This document shows, in pieces, positions 30,085-40,204 of a stretch of DNA of 64,000 nt (position 1 is its first letter; each line of letters starts with the position of its first letter). Location of the stretch: positions 1 to 64,000 of the forward strand of contig JAGKQI010000066.1 of the NCBI GenBank assembly GCA_018806915.1, written 5' to 3'. The stretch is from Phytophthora colocasiae. Taxonomy: Eukaryota; Oomycota; Peronosporomycetes; Peronosporales; Peronosporaceae. Position numbers and translations under genes: made by a program. Below the pieces are notes generated by a model. That model was not told where the DNA came from, made no database searches, and saw nothing but the letters and a program-made list of their open reading frames with translations.

Positions 30085-31341
30085 ATGAAATACGAGGAAC
30101 AGACGCAAGATTACCCAGAGGCTCTGTCGTCCGAAGAAACAGCAGCGTTGCTCAGTATGAGCGACTCGTTCATTCAAGAAGCTGTGCACATGTCGAGACA
30201 CTATGTCGGCTGTTCACGCCATCCGTCGGCCATTGACCCCACCCGATGGAAAAGGATAGCTCATGTCCGTGACCTCGCAATGTACAAGGAGCGCCGCGCT
30301 CGCTGGAGACTCGACAGTAAGCGCAAACTCGGTTCGCGGTTGGCGAACAAGGAATGCATTACCGATAGTTCTAAGCTGCTACCAGCGACATTGATGGTTG
30401 GGTCGTTCACGGGTGACCTTGAGTCAGTCATGTTCGGTCTGCAGAGTTCAACAGAAGACGCCACGAGGATACGAGCTTCATATCTAGGTGACAACCTCAT
30501 CGACGAGAAATTACTAGCAGCGCCGTTGGAGTCTCCAAGCTACGATAACCCTCTACGTTCGTGCACTTTAAGGTGGCGAGGTCTACGGAGTGGCGCTACA
30601 GCAGCTAAAGTAGCATCGGGGACGATCTTCAGCTCACGAACGATGGAGACTGTGTATCTCGAATCAACAGGAATCACAGAACTCGGCAATGGAGAACGTG
30701 TAGGCTACGAGCTGCTGCAATCGGTCGAGGTTCCTGGCTTTGGAGGATTCGCTAAGAACGGCAAATGTCAAGCGGTAATTTCGTACTGCTACGTGTATCG
30801 GCAACCGTCTCCAGATGTGATAAAAGTGTTCATGCTGGGCTCCACTTCGCGTGACGGGGTGTTGCTCGGTGGTGCGTTGGCCAAAATGCACAGTCTTCAT
30901 CGACTTGTACGCTGTGCTGAGCGTAAGAAACTTGCATGGCTCATCAATTCTAGCGAACCAACTCTAGGGAGCACCAAAGCTGGAGGTTGTTGTGCAGAGT
31001 GCTTTCGTTCCTTTGGCAGGTGGCCATATCGAGCTCAGCGACAATGCAGCGCCTGCGATGAACGAGTATGTACGGGCTGCACAGCCTACCGCCAGATGCG
31101 CTTCGCTCTGCCATTCCGCCGTAAAGTCACTCGTTCTAAACTGGCATTCTGCGGTCGGTGTCTGCAGCGTGCTGAAGAAGCAAGTCCATTCACCGTAGCT
31201 GTTTTTGAGGCCATGGAACAAGGTGAAGACTTCAGCTTTGATACCTTCGACAGCTCCGTCCCTCCGTTATCCAATACCAAGTGGAGTAGCCAATGTTACG
31301 ACGTGGACGACGATCTCGCCATGACCATCCTAGGTGACTAG
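30085..31341 (+). CDS. FYVE-like zinc-finger protein, START-FYVE type
   Basis: ATG 30085 (CACCATGAAATAC) gives 418 residues. The first 60 are acidic and helical (EEQTQDYPEALSSEETAALL). A middle region of about 200 residues (LMVGSFTGDLESVMFGLQSS, then TMETVYLESTGITELGNGER) resembles the START-like module found ahead of FYVE domains in many oomycete proteins. The zinc finger, about residues 301-365, has paired cysteines: CCAEC, CSAC, CTGC and FCGRC, with RRKV basic residues between. FYVE domains bind PI3P on endosomes, but the canonical WxxD and RRHHCR motifs are not conserved here, so lipid binding is doubtful. One exon. Such START/FYVE proteins form a large lineage-specific family in Phytophthora (established knowledge). 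Confidence 0.78.
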   Translation: MKYEEQTQDYPEALSSEETAALLSMSDSFIQEAVHMSRHYVGCSRHPSAIDPTRWKRIAHVRDLAMYKERRARWRLDSKRKLGSRLANKECITDSSKLLPATLMVGSFTGDLESVMFGLQSSTEDATRIRASYLGDNLIDEKLLAAPLESPSYDNPLRSCTLRWRGLRSGATAAKVASGTIFSSRTMETVYLESTGITELGNGERVGYELLQSVEVPGFGGFAKNGKCQAVISYCYVYRQPSPDVIKVFMLGSTSRDGVLLGGALAKMHSLHRLVRCAERKKLAWLINSSEPTLGSTKAGGCCAECFRSFGRWPYRAQRQCSACDERVCTGCTAYRQMRFALPFRRKVTRSKLAFCGRCLQRAEEASPFTVAVFEAMEQGEDFSFDTFDSSVPPLSNTKWSSQCYDVDDDLAMTILGD

Positions 31342-31494
31342 GATCAACTATTGTGTCCCATCGGAAGGACTAACAACCCCAGTAACAACTCATAACAAAC
31401 TTATACGATTAGTGATCTGAATACTGCGTTCCCTCCTGCAGTCGTATTTTCTAGCTTGATTGTAGCTTCAGTTGTTGAGTTTTCCCATTTAAAC

Positions 31495-32205
31495 TCATTG
31501 AATACCCGACGTACCGAGTAGCGGGTGCCTGTGAGCCTTGTGGAAATGAACGCTCGCATCATCCATCGCAGCGCAGATGAGTAAAATTAAGGCCATATCG
31601 ACACCAATTGCCGTCTCGACGTGGTACGAATTGCCACTAAACGCCGTCATCCTGTTACTTGCCGGACGATAAACTTTAGCAATCGGTTCCCTTCGACCTC
31701 CGCGTCCTCGTTCCAGATACAAAACTGCAGCTCGTTGTCTCCACATGCCATGGCATCCAATGTGGCTTTTGCCTCCAGTATGAGGATCATCCACTTCTGC
31801 TAACAACGGCTCTCCTCTGCCTGGAACAAACTTGATCATGAAGGAAGTAAGCACTTTAGGCTCCGCCCGCCTTTTACCGAGACAAACGTCATACACCGCA
31901 GCATTGGGGTGGTCTCTATGGCTAAGGTGGGCTACTGGAATGCCATATTCATCCAACAGCCACTTGGTTCGACCGTCCGATACTTCACCCTCAATTGTAG
32001 GCATCACACGAAACAATACGCGTCCAGAGTCCACCTCACGCACTGCGTAGCCGTTGATGTCAATGGCGTGGGTCCAGAAATTGTCCGTGAGCTCCAGAGT
32101 CGTGACACGGCGACGGCAGAAGCGTGGATTCACCACGAACGGGAACTTCCACTGCGCCGCAAGAGGCGTGGCCAGAAACTTCTGCATCGATAACGCCGCC
32201 CCCAT
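31495..32205 (-). CDS. LURP-one-related (tubby-like fold) protein
   Basis: ATG 32205 gives 236 residues. The order TLELTDNFWTHAIDINGYAV, then WLLDEYGIPVAHLSHR, AEPKVLTSFMIKFVPGRGEP, LLAEVDDPHTGGKS and PIAKVYRP follows the beta-barrel and central hydrophobic helix of the LURP-one family (DUF567). The helix here, AIGVDMALILLICAAMDDA, would be buried in the barrel or could anchor to membrane, as in tubby and scramblases. The family is large in plants and oomycetes; the biochemical role is unknown. Its stop lies 153 bases from the stop of the FYVE-like gene; the two are convergent. Confidence 0.8.
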   Translation of the reverse strand: MGAALSMQKFLATPLAAQWKFPFVVNPRFCRRRVTTLELTDNFWTHAIDINGYAVREVDSGRVLFRVMPTIEGEVSDGRTKWLLDEYGIPVAHLSHRDHPNAAVYDVCLGKRRAEPKVLTSFMIKFVPGRGEPLLAEVDDPHTGGKSHIGCHGMWRQRAAVLYLERGRGGRREPIAKVYRPASNRMTAFSGNSYHVETAIGVDMALILLICAAMDDASVHFHKAHRHPLLGTSGIQ

Positions 32206-33556
32206 ATCTGTTAGCTGTTAGCTCTAGCTCCTTCTTGCTGGCAATGACGTTCAGCGACAGCGATGGAAGAGCGCGTCGGATAAAACTACTGTGCCGCGGA
32301 ACTTTACCTGTATGAACAGATAAGTTGGAAGAAATAGTCGAAGAGGCAAAAGGGTACTATTACATAAAGAAAAACTTTCCAAATCACCTGTAACAAGTAA
32401 TGATTTGTGCGACTTGATGATGACAGATGGCAGGTGCCGCACATTGGTACTGTCTACTCGCGCGTGGGAGCTCTTGGGCCAGACTGCTGAAAAAGCCAAG
32501 CGGCTGGCATCGATGCAGCTCACACAGGTACTCAACGTCGAGAGCCAGTCTGCTACAGCCAGCACTCCAACGGTGACTTTGTCGAGGCAAACCAAGTACG
32601 TGTAAGTTACCAAAGGTTGTGAAGCTACATGCACAGTAAAGCATCCCCTTGATCGATATCTTGTCGCCCCATGATAATGCGCGTCATGTTGAAGTTACCT
32701 TTGCTTGAGTCGGAAAGTTCAGAAATGAGCTATCGACACCAGCCTACGCGCATTGCTCTCAACGATAAAGGAGAGAGCTCTTATTGTGCTACTGGAAGCA
32801 TTTCCCCAATGATGGCGGAAGTTGGTAAACAATAGGAGGTCTCACCCGCCAAAACAAAAAAAGATAAGCTTAGCGCAATAACGTACACGAGAGCTATTGC
32901 GGGCGTGAAACGAGCAGTAGAGCTGTCTGTTCTACATGTAGCAATAAAGCACCAGAACATCTTCAATCGATTGTCTTCAACGCGCCGTCGTGGCCTGACA
33001 AGTGACGAGCTCGGTGTGGTACCCCGTGGAGCAACGTGATTGGTATAAACAAATTTGGATCGCATTTTCTGGCCAATGAAATGCCTTATGACTGTAGATT
33101 GGACGGGTTTGGATCTCGATCTATCTATAGAGAAGTGGTTTCGCCGAGATGTTGGACGGCCAGCATGGCCACCCAGAAGGCCTACTAATATAGCCGTTAT
33201 GTCTCCTACTCCACCTACAGAGGAAGGTCCTGGTGCTGCCTTTATTGCGTGCTTGGTGTCGCGCACCGTGCTGTGGGGTTGCAGCCTCAACGCCACGACG
33301 CGCTTCTGTGATTGGTCAAAACCCTTTCATCACCGCACTAAGTGCGACGGGCGTTGCAGCTGCGTCGATTTCTGCCAAATTTCAGCGTCGAGGTCGTGAC
33401 GACCATCACTCCTTTTCAAACACAAATCTATTATAGTTATGGAACTTTCACCCCCTCGGTTGCTCCCTTCGCGGCAGGCTCGCGCCCCCCTTTGCAGTCG
33501 CCAGTATCCGATTTCCAAGCTCAAGCTCAAGCCCCTCTTCTTTCTCTCTTCTAAAA
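32206..33556. other. intergenic, 14-3-3 promoter
   Basis: 1.35 kb without a supported gene. A short + frame at 32405-32605 (LLGQTAEKAKRLASMQL) reads like protein but has no start or recognisable domain. The 14-3-3 leader before 33557 is C-rich (CCCCCTTTGCAG) with many CTC motifs. Confidence 0.45.
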
Positions 33557-34306
33557 ATGGACCGTGACTCCCTTGTGTTCCTCGCCAAGCTGGCCGAGCA
33601 GGCTGAGCGCTACGACGAGATGGTGGACCACATGAAGGCTGTGGCCAACAACCACAACGTGGAGCTCACTGTGGAGGAGCGCAACCTGCTCTCGGTGGCC
33701 TACAAGAACGTGATCGGCTCACGTCGTGCGTCGTGGCGCGTCATCTCGTCCATCGAGAACAAGGGCGACTCGGAGCGCAGCGAGCACATCAAGGCCTACC
33801 GTCAGAAGATTGAGGGTGAGCTTGTGGACATTTGCAACGACATCCTGACCATCATTGAGAACAACTTGATCCCCAACTCGTCCAGTGAGGAGGGCAAGGT
33901 CTTCTACTACAAGATGAAGGGCGACTACCACCGTTACCTGGCCGAGTTCCAGGTGGACGATGAGCGCAAGGAATCGTCGGACAAGGCTCTGGAGAGCTAC
34001 AAGCAGGCGTCCACCATTGCCATGGCGGAGCTGCCCCCCACGCACCCCATCCGTCTTGGTCTGGCTCTTAACTTTTCGGTGTTCTACTACGAGATCCTGA
34101 ACTCGCCCGACCGTGCTTGCAACCTGGCCAAGCAGGCGTTCGACGATGCCATCGCCGAGCTGGACACGCTGTCGGAGGAGTCGTACAAGGACAGCACGCT
34201 GATCATGCAGTTGCTGCGCGACAACCTGACGCTCTGGACTTCGGACCAGGAGCCCGACAACGCTGACGCCAACCAGGGCGACATGAACGTTCAGGACGTC
34301 GAGTAA
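33557..34306 (+). CDS. 14-3-3 protein
   Basis: ATG 33557 (CTAAAAATGGACC) opens a 249-residue, all-helical 14-3-3 protein. It has the N-terminal dimer region ([19 protein letters not shown]), signature 1 [13 protein letters not shown] and signature 2 [18 protein letters not shown]. The phosphopeptide-binding residues are in place: Lys in AYKN, Arg in SRRASWR, and the Arg-Tyr pair in YHRYLAEF. 14-3-3 dimers bind phosphoserine/threonine client proteins in cytosol and nucleus. The acidic, variable tail is [16 protein letters not shown]. Third positions are almost all G or C, as expected for a highly expressed housekeeping gene. One exon. Confidence 0.98.
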   Translation: MDRDSLVFLAKLAEQAERYDEMVDHMKAVANNHNVELTVEERNLLSVAYKNVIGSRRASWRVISSIENKGDSERSEHIKAYRQKIEGELVDICNDILTIIENNLIPNSSSEEGKVFYYKMKGDYHRYLAEFQVDDERKESSDKALESYKQASTIAMAELPPTHPIRLGLALNFSVFYYEILNSPDRACNLAKQAFDDAIAELDTLSEESYKDSTLIMQLLRDNLTLWTSDQEPDNADANQGDMNVQDVE

Positions 34307-34635
34307 GCTCTCTCCCCGCCTTAGGCGAGCTTAGCTAAGCTGGTGTTTGTGCGAAGGAAAGGGTCAAAGGAGATGTGGATGCGGCGGAGGAGAAGGAGGA
34401 GCGAGAGGCCGCAGTTATTTGTTGGCCTCCTCCTCTGAAGCCTCGACCAACGCCGTGACCGCCAGCTCTTCCCTTGCAAAGAACCCGGCCGTCCAGTACT
34501 TAATATTGGTAGATAGAACCCCACGATAATCTCAGAGAACTGTCTTCCCTGTTTCTATATGCGATTGGTGTTGTTCTTGTTGGACGGATAAGCATGGTTG
34601 AGGCGTGTGAGCTTCACGCTGATACCGGTATAAAA

Positions 34636-34678
34636 GATCGAGAATCTCGATCTGAAGATCTCGATTCGAGATCTTCAG
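34636..34678. repeat. two abutting perfect hairpins
   Basis: GATCGAGA-A-TCTCGATC (34636-34652), then CTGAAGATCTCG-ATT-CGAGATCTTCAG (34652-34678). Both share the GATC/CTCG core. The single-base and three-base loops would form very tight stems. Confidence 0.8.
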
Positions 34679-35332
34679 CAGATAGAAGTGGACCACATAA
34701 ATTCATTTTATCCAATTGCATGGCACTTCAACTTGCTGACCGAGATCTTCATCTGTGTTGTCTGCGCAATTTGGTGAAAGTCACGCGCACTTGAGTGCTG
34801 TCACCGCTGTTACTCCAATGCTGTAGCATGTCAAGCACCACGGTTTTAAGTGCAACACATATCGCTATCTTTTGCCAACTTTTCATCTGTAGCGGTTGTG
34901 ACTGAAGAATTAACAGTGACATTGAGCCCTGACGAATGTCACTCCTTCCAGGTGACTAAACTGGGAGGGCTTAACTCACGACAAACTGCTTTGCACTACC
35001 AGAAAAGAAGTACAAGCTGGAAATGTCTGTCGTGAGCTGTCGAATGGCCAAGGTTCACGTCAATGGTGTGTCTTCTGTAACCGGACAGGGTACCCTCTGA
35101 GATAATCTCATGTAAAGCTTTCAGACACTAAGCTACTTTCTGGTCTACGATATCAGAAGATATCAACAGTCAGGTTTAGCTAAAGGATCTGGCAGATCCA
35201 GTATTATAGCCGTAGGATAAAGTTCTAGCGAGTAGTAACAATGCAATTGCCATACACTTCTTGGTTTTCTTGAATAGCACAGTCCACAACTGTACAGTAT
35301 CATATCTCGAATGGAAATCGGCATAAGATTTT

Positions 35333-35432
35333 ATATCTATCTATCTCGCTTCAAGTTGAAGTTACATCCGTCCTCCGTTAATATATCTATCTATCTCACT
35401 TCAAGTTGAAGTTACATCCGTCCTCCGTTAAT
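35333..35432. repeat. 50-bp tandem duplication
   Basis: Copies 35333-35382 and 35383-35432 differ by a single base (TCTCGCTT against TCTCACTT) and begin with TATC repeats. Confidence 0.95.
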
Positions 35433-35976
35433 TCGACGCTTTCATCACGTGTTCATGAATTAGACATTTGTCATATCTGCTTATGCAATAGTTACAGAAG
35501 TCAAGCCCTCGTAGGCGGCGAAGAACTCCATGGAAGTCGGCGACGTTTGGCTTTTCTCCATCGGATCTGTTAACATTTGAGACCTGGTCAACACGCCATA
35601 CGGTGCCCGTCAACATGGCCATCTTGATGAAAAATTCACTCAATCGCCACACCGAGAGCATCCTTGACAACAATTTCGGTGAGAGGAAAGAGAGTCTCCT
35701 TTACCAGAGTCCCGCACGCTATCGGCAATTGCTTTTCGGTGGAGGGATACAGGCATTGAACGCTTGAAAGAAACTCACTTGGTTGTTTAATTGCTTCTTT
35801 GCACCCACAAGACTGAACGACTCGGCATCCAAGACAGTTCTGTCCGATGTACACGATCTCTGTCGACAGTGTTTTGTTAACGCCATTACGCGGGAAATTG
35901 TGTCAGAAATGGTTTCAACAATGGGCTTAGTTTATAATTTTTCCTTAACGACGACACTTTCCACGATCCCATACAA

Positions 35977-36639
35977 CTAACTTGCTCCGGTGGCAGCCAA
36001 CTCTTCGTAGTGCGCCTGGCAGTAATTCTGCGTGCGTTCATAGGCCGGCTTGGAACAATTTGGCACTTGGCAACGTTTGCCACCTCCATGAGCCCAGCAG
36101 AATCCGTTCGACACTGCGATTGTTTCGCAGCTCTCAAACGAACACACAGTGCCGCCACCGTGCGACCAGCAGACGCCCTTGGACTTGGCGCGGTTGATAC
36201 AGTCCGGAATCTTACACTTCACGGATCCGCCATGTTTCCAGCAACGTTTGGCGTGTTTCGCACGACTGGTGCATCCTTCAATGCTACAGAACTTGCTCCC
36301 TTTCCGGACGGGCGCTGCAGCCTCCGAAGTTGAAGGAACCATGCGCTTCCGCTTAACGTTAGAGCCGGACATGGATCCGCGGTGCTTGACATTCAACTCC
36401 TCGGTATCCGATTCAGAATCGGAAGATGAAAGGATGAAAGACAGAGCAGCCTTGTCCTTGGAATCTTCGATAGCATTTGAGTCTTGTTGCGGGTTCATGA
36501 TATTGACGAGTCTCGATGCTGGAGACACCGTGGGTCCAACGGCGAAATTGGGGAATGGCAAGGCACTGGGGGTGATGACGCTGCTCGGGTTGCTCAAGGC
36601 TGTCGGGTGCGCCAGCGTTAGCTTGTCGCGCACATCCAT
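35977..36639 (-). CDS. WRKY19-like CxH-repeat zinc-finger protein, copy 1
   Basis: ATG 36639 gives 220 residues and aligns with the start of the paralogue at 43990; an upstream in-frame ATG (36759) would add 40 residues without homology. The N-terminal 80 residues are Pro/Ser-rich. Then comes a shared acidic block, AALSFILSSSDSESD, a basic stretch (VKRKRM), and four repeats with alternating Cys and His: GCTSRAKHAKRCWKHGG, DCINRAKSKGVCWSHGG, SCETIAVSNGFCWAHGG, NCSKPAYERTQNYCQAHY. This repeat is the one in 'WRKY19-like' proteins, common in oomycetes; no WRKY domain is present. A nuclear DNA- or RNA-binding role is plausible but unproven. One exon. Confidence 0.85.
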   Translation of the reverse strand: MDVRDKLTLAHPTALSNPSSVITPSALPFPNFAVGPTVSPASRLVNIMNPQQDSNAIEDSKDKAALSFILSSSDSESDTEELNVKHRGSMSGSNVKRKRMVPSTSEAAAPVRKGSKFCSIEGCTSRAKHAKRCWKHGGSVKCKIPDCINRAKSKGVCWSHGGGTVCSFESCETIAVSNGFCWAHGGGKRCQVPNCSKPAYERTQNYCQAHYEELAATGAS

Positions 36640-37679
36640 CGCGACAAGAGAGAGGCTATTCGATCCTGAGATGACAACGAGAAGAACGGACTTCTCTCTC
36701 TGCGGTTCTCGTGTGTCGGCTGTGTCGGTCCTACCAACGCTCGTGCACTCGCGTGGCAAATCTGAAAGTGGGCTTTGAGTCTTGACAGACCAAATCTGAC
36801 TGACGGATTATGTCGCGTTGGAATGCACCGAAAGCCTCGTTCAAAGGAGAAAGGGGACGGGGTGAGACGTGAGTGCCAGGTGCTCGGCGACAGGTGCTGC
36901 CCGCAAGCGCGATTCTCGGCATGAAATCGCGCCAAGGGGGTGACAAGGGCAGGCACAACGACAACGTGCTGCGAAAACAGCTTGTAGGCACTTACACGTC
37001 TCGGGGCGGGGGCACTTGGCTCGGGACGCACTCGTCGACGGATTGTCGACCACGTCGACCGATCTCGCTTCGTACTTTGCGCTCGAATCGTCGATGCCCA
37101 ACGTCTCCGTTGTGACCTCGGTCTAGGCGGTAAGAACAGTTGATTCCGCGCCTGGTTGTCACGTCATGCCAACGATGTGAGCGTTGGCAGCTGGGTGAAG
37201 ACGATCGTCAATAGCTTTTGTTGGGCATTTGTTGTCAACTATTGAGTTTCTTGGAAACGGGTAGATAGAACTTGTAGACAAATTGTGACTTGTATCCCAA
37301 GATCCTCAAAGTTGAGCTTTTCTGACTGGAATATCTTGAAGTTGGCAGCATAGAACTCACTGAAGAAGAGTGATCACCCGTCGTTTAAACGACTCTGAAG
37401 AAGATCAAGCTTTCCATCCCTCGTTCCGTCCCGAAAACAGCTCTCAACCAGCATCTTAAAAGTCGAAACATGGTCGATCCTTCACCTTGATTATCTCGTA
37501 TCCTATCCACAGACTTTTGCATCGCGCAAACACCCCCCCCCCCCTTTGCCCGGGTTCTGTCGAACCATCCGCTAGCAGAGACCTGACCGCGACTTGCTTA
37601 CACCGATCGACAGAATGCAACGACCACTTTCCGCAGGTGCAAAGTCGGGTGGGCGCGTCGAGACTGGTTATGTGAGAGC

Positions 37680-37935
37680 GAATTAATATCGATTTTGGTA
37701 AAAGATAGAGAGCAGCTGTATTTTTGCATTAAAAATTGCACTAGTGACGGTTTAATGGATTCCCAGGCTGAAATGGCACGCTTTATCGTAGCCAAGCGCT
37801 CTCCTTTCGCCGTCGTAGCAGTAGCTGTTGCTCTTGCGTAGCTTTGCGTTGGCTTAGCCCCTCTATAGCTTAAAAGGACACGTCGTTTTTCTTGTATTGT
37901 GTAGTGCATGCGGCGTTGTTTGGCTGGCGCGTACA
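37680..37935 (-). pseudogene. possible relic of a helix-turn-helix transposase N-terminus
   Basis: On the minus strand MHYTIQEKRRVLLSYRGAK, then GERLATIKRAISAWES, loosely resembles the N-terminal HTH of pogo-like transposases ('Y..EK+.VL' then an RxISxW recognition helix). The rest of the open frame has no domain. Weak call. Confidence 0.28.
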
Positions 37936-38032
37936 CCTCGTCAAGGAGGCCTGTGTGTGGCAACCTCCTTTGCTTCCTGCAATACTGTCGCGGGTGGTGG
38001 GGGCTGCGAGGACTCCTCGTCCGCTTCCTCCA

Positions 38033-38083
38033 TTTTATCGAGTGGCTGGTGGAGACCTCCGTTTTATCGAGTGGCTGGTGGAG
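38033..38083. repeat. 22-bp direct repeat
   Basis: TTTTATCGAGTGGCTGGTGG plus AG at 38033-38054 and 38062-38083. Confidence 0.92.
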
Positions 38084-38595
38084 TTTTATTTTAGCGATTG
38101 AACGCTGCATCGGGCAATTTGATTGGTTGATAACAAAATGTGCACACAATTTTATATCACAGGCGCCCTTTTTATATGGACGCTGCATTCTGTCGATCGG
38201 TGTATGGCGGTCGTCGGGCCGGGGTTTACGTCCAATCCGATGAGCTTCAGGCAGTCAGCAAGTACATGGTACTGAATGCCCTCTTATCGACGGTTGGCAA
38301 GGCATTGCACTCGTTCGTCGACCGACGTACTTGATTCGTGCTCGTGATCTGTTGACTTCAACATGACACGGCTCGCCACCGAGACACATCAGGCCAGCAA
38401 TTGAACGTGGCGACTGCCATGTTGCGCTGATCTACTATCCGTCGAGCCTCCCGCCCTGTGATCGCCCGGTATCTACACGACCAGGGGTTCTAGACTATCG
38501 TCCAGCTGCAACGCCTGACTCACTCTTGTTAACCAGCGAATGATGACTGCGTCCACATGGTGTCGGACCTTCCACTTGGCGGCTATCCACTTCAA

Positions 38596-38604
38596 CGCTC
38601 AGTG
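38596..38604. repeat. 9-bp target-site duplication of MULE, left
   Basis: CGCTCAGTG, identical to 42135-42143. Confidence 0.88.
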
Positions 38605-38620
38605 GAGAGAGGGTAGGATC

Positions 38621-38767
38621 TACAGACAAAGATTAACAAAATACAGAGCGCACGTAAAATCTACAGAGATAGTGATAAAAATACAGACGCGTTTGGAAGA
38701 ATACAGACGAGATCACACAAACTACAGAAGGAGAGCACAAAATACAGAATGGGTTAGCCATCTACAG
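38621..38767 (+). repeat. left subterminal TACAGA array, eight motifs
   Basis: TACAGA starts at 38621, 38642, 38662, 38682, 38702, 38723, 38743 and 38762: spacing 19-21 bases. Three copies are ATCTACAGA and the others mostly AATACAGA; the DNA between motifs is not conserved. Confidence 0.95.
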
Positions 38768-39018
38768 AGGACAAACTACGAATTTCCTCATAGAATATCA
38801 TGTTTGAGTTACTGTAATACACAAAGCTGTACTAGTGCCAACAACAAAAATGAAAGGAAAACGTCAAGATAAACCAGCGCAGTGGCAAAGCCCCCATTGC
38901 GTAATTCAAGACATTTGAAAAGCCGGAATGGCAAATATGTATTTGTTGCTCAGAACTCTTAGTCAAGCAATACCAGAACGAGGATCGCCGCATCTGGCAG
39001 TTTCCTTCCGTTCGAGTC

Positions 39019-39911
39019 TCAAACTTGTTCCTTCGCTTGGGCATACGGTAGCGTATGTAGGTCCATCTCCGACAGTACGACCCCAAACGAAAAGATGTCC
39101 GCTTTCACATCGTACCGCTCACCCAGCATCACTTCTTGGGCCATCCCCAGGGAAGTTCCCCTCCAGCCGTCATGGTTTGGTCTTGCTTCTCTTTTGAAAT
39201 GCCAAAGTCTGTCAGTTTAGCTTCCATTGCATTATTCAGCAGAATATTGCGCGATTTGAGGTCGCGATGGATGGCTGGAGGCAGGAGTGAGTGGAGATAT
39301 GTCAATGCGTGGCAAACTTGAAGTGCAATACTGGTCTTCTGGTGATCAAACCCAAACTGATGATGATTTTCCTCGTACTTGGTAAGTAGCTCTCGTAAAT
39401 CACCATTCTCCATGAATTCCAACACGACACAAATATCCGAAAGTGCAACCCAAGCCACTCCAACAAACCCGACGATGTACTGCTCGGGAGCTTCGGTGTG
39501 CTTTACGTGCGCTTGTCGTTTGCAGCAGCAGATTCCAACACCAATGAGAAGCAGAGCGAGGACACCACCAAGAAATATGTACCAGACTTTTGAAATATGT
39601 ACCAGACTTTTGACGTCTTGTTGCTCTCGGGACAGTTTCCTTCTTTTCCAGCAGACGCAGAGCCAAGACTGCCATCACCATCGAAATAATACCGCAGGAG
39701 GTTCTGTAACGCTGGAGAGAGGTTCAACTAGTGTGAACAACGGAAACATCATGGTGTCTAGCGAGGTGGTTCCACTGGTGGCAGCGTAGGTCAGGAACGG
39801 CGTTGTTGTAGAAAAGTAGCAAAGACAAGGACTCAATTCGCCTCTTCTACCGCTGTACATTAACTCAGAACCACCGCTATACACAGCTCTGTTCCCGCCG
39901 AATACACGCAC
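39019..39911 (-). pseudogene. TM receptor-like (TKL-type) protein kinase relic
   Basis: Read leftward, this fragment has a Thr/Ser-rich extracellular-like part (SVTEPPAVLFRW), a membrane helix (GGVLALLLIGVGICCCKRQ) and part of a kinase domain. The kinase begins mid N-lobe (VVLEFMENGDLRELLTKYEE) and keeps the catalytic loop AIHRDLKSRNILL and the metal-binding LTDFGISK. After a frameshift in the activation segment (about 39165) it continues as GMAQEVMLGERYDVKADIFS, FGVVLSEMD and LPYAQAKEQV. The glycine loop and the conserved N-lobe Lys are missing. A 20-bp tandem duplication at 39573-39612 also breaks the frame. It resembles the TM-plus-TKL kinases of oomycetes and is a captured or nested fragment, not a gene. 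Confidence 0.8.
39573..39612. repeat. 20-bp tandem duplication in kinase relic
   Basis: AAATATGTACCAGACTTTTG at 39573-39592 repeats exactly at 39593-39612; 20 is not a multiple of three, so it shifts the frame. Confidence 0.97.
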
Positions 39912-40204
39912 GGATGCAGACGTTGTGTCACTCGAGTCGCCACTGCGTCCACTCGTATACCCGTCCCCAATACAATAGTAGTCCGCCCCTAGAGCTGACG
40001 CACATTTACAGCTGCGTTAGACATAACGACGCCACCGGTTTGCCGTCACATAGTACTCGCTCGAGCCGAGCGCAGGAAACGCCGCTGCTGCTTACCATCT
40101 ATGGCGGGAAAGTTTAAGAAAAAAAATAAAAAATAAAATCGAATTATAAACTTTCAAAAGGTTTATTGAAGTTCATTCTAAAATTTTCCTCTCACTTCCC
40201 AATT

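Larger units (their letters stand above)
34307..35976. other. intergenic
   Basis: 1.7 kb with no recognisable gene. Holds the paired hairpins and the 50-bp tandem repeat listed separately. Confidence 0.5.
36640..38595. other. intergenic with transposon traces
   Basis: Upstream region of the zinc-finger gene, then repeats. Includes a run of 12 C (37533-37544) and the items listed separately. No confident gene. Confidence 0.45.

Noticed and set aside
32781..33296. 171-codon minus frame in the 14-3-3 upstream region
   Set aside because: No domain, poor start context, overlaps the likely promoter; no support.
38621..38767. Regularly spaced short repeats as a possible CRISPR array
   Set aside because: The repeat is only six bases, gaps are about 14 bases, the genome is eukaryotic, and an inverted set occurs at the other end of a transposon; it is a subterminal transposon motif.
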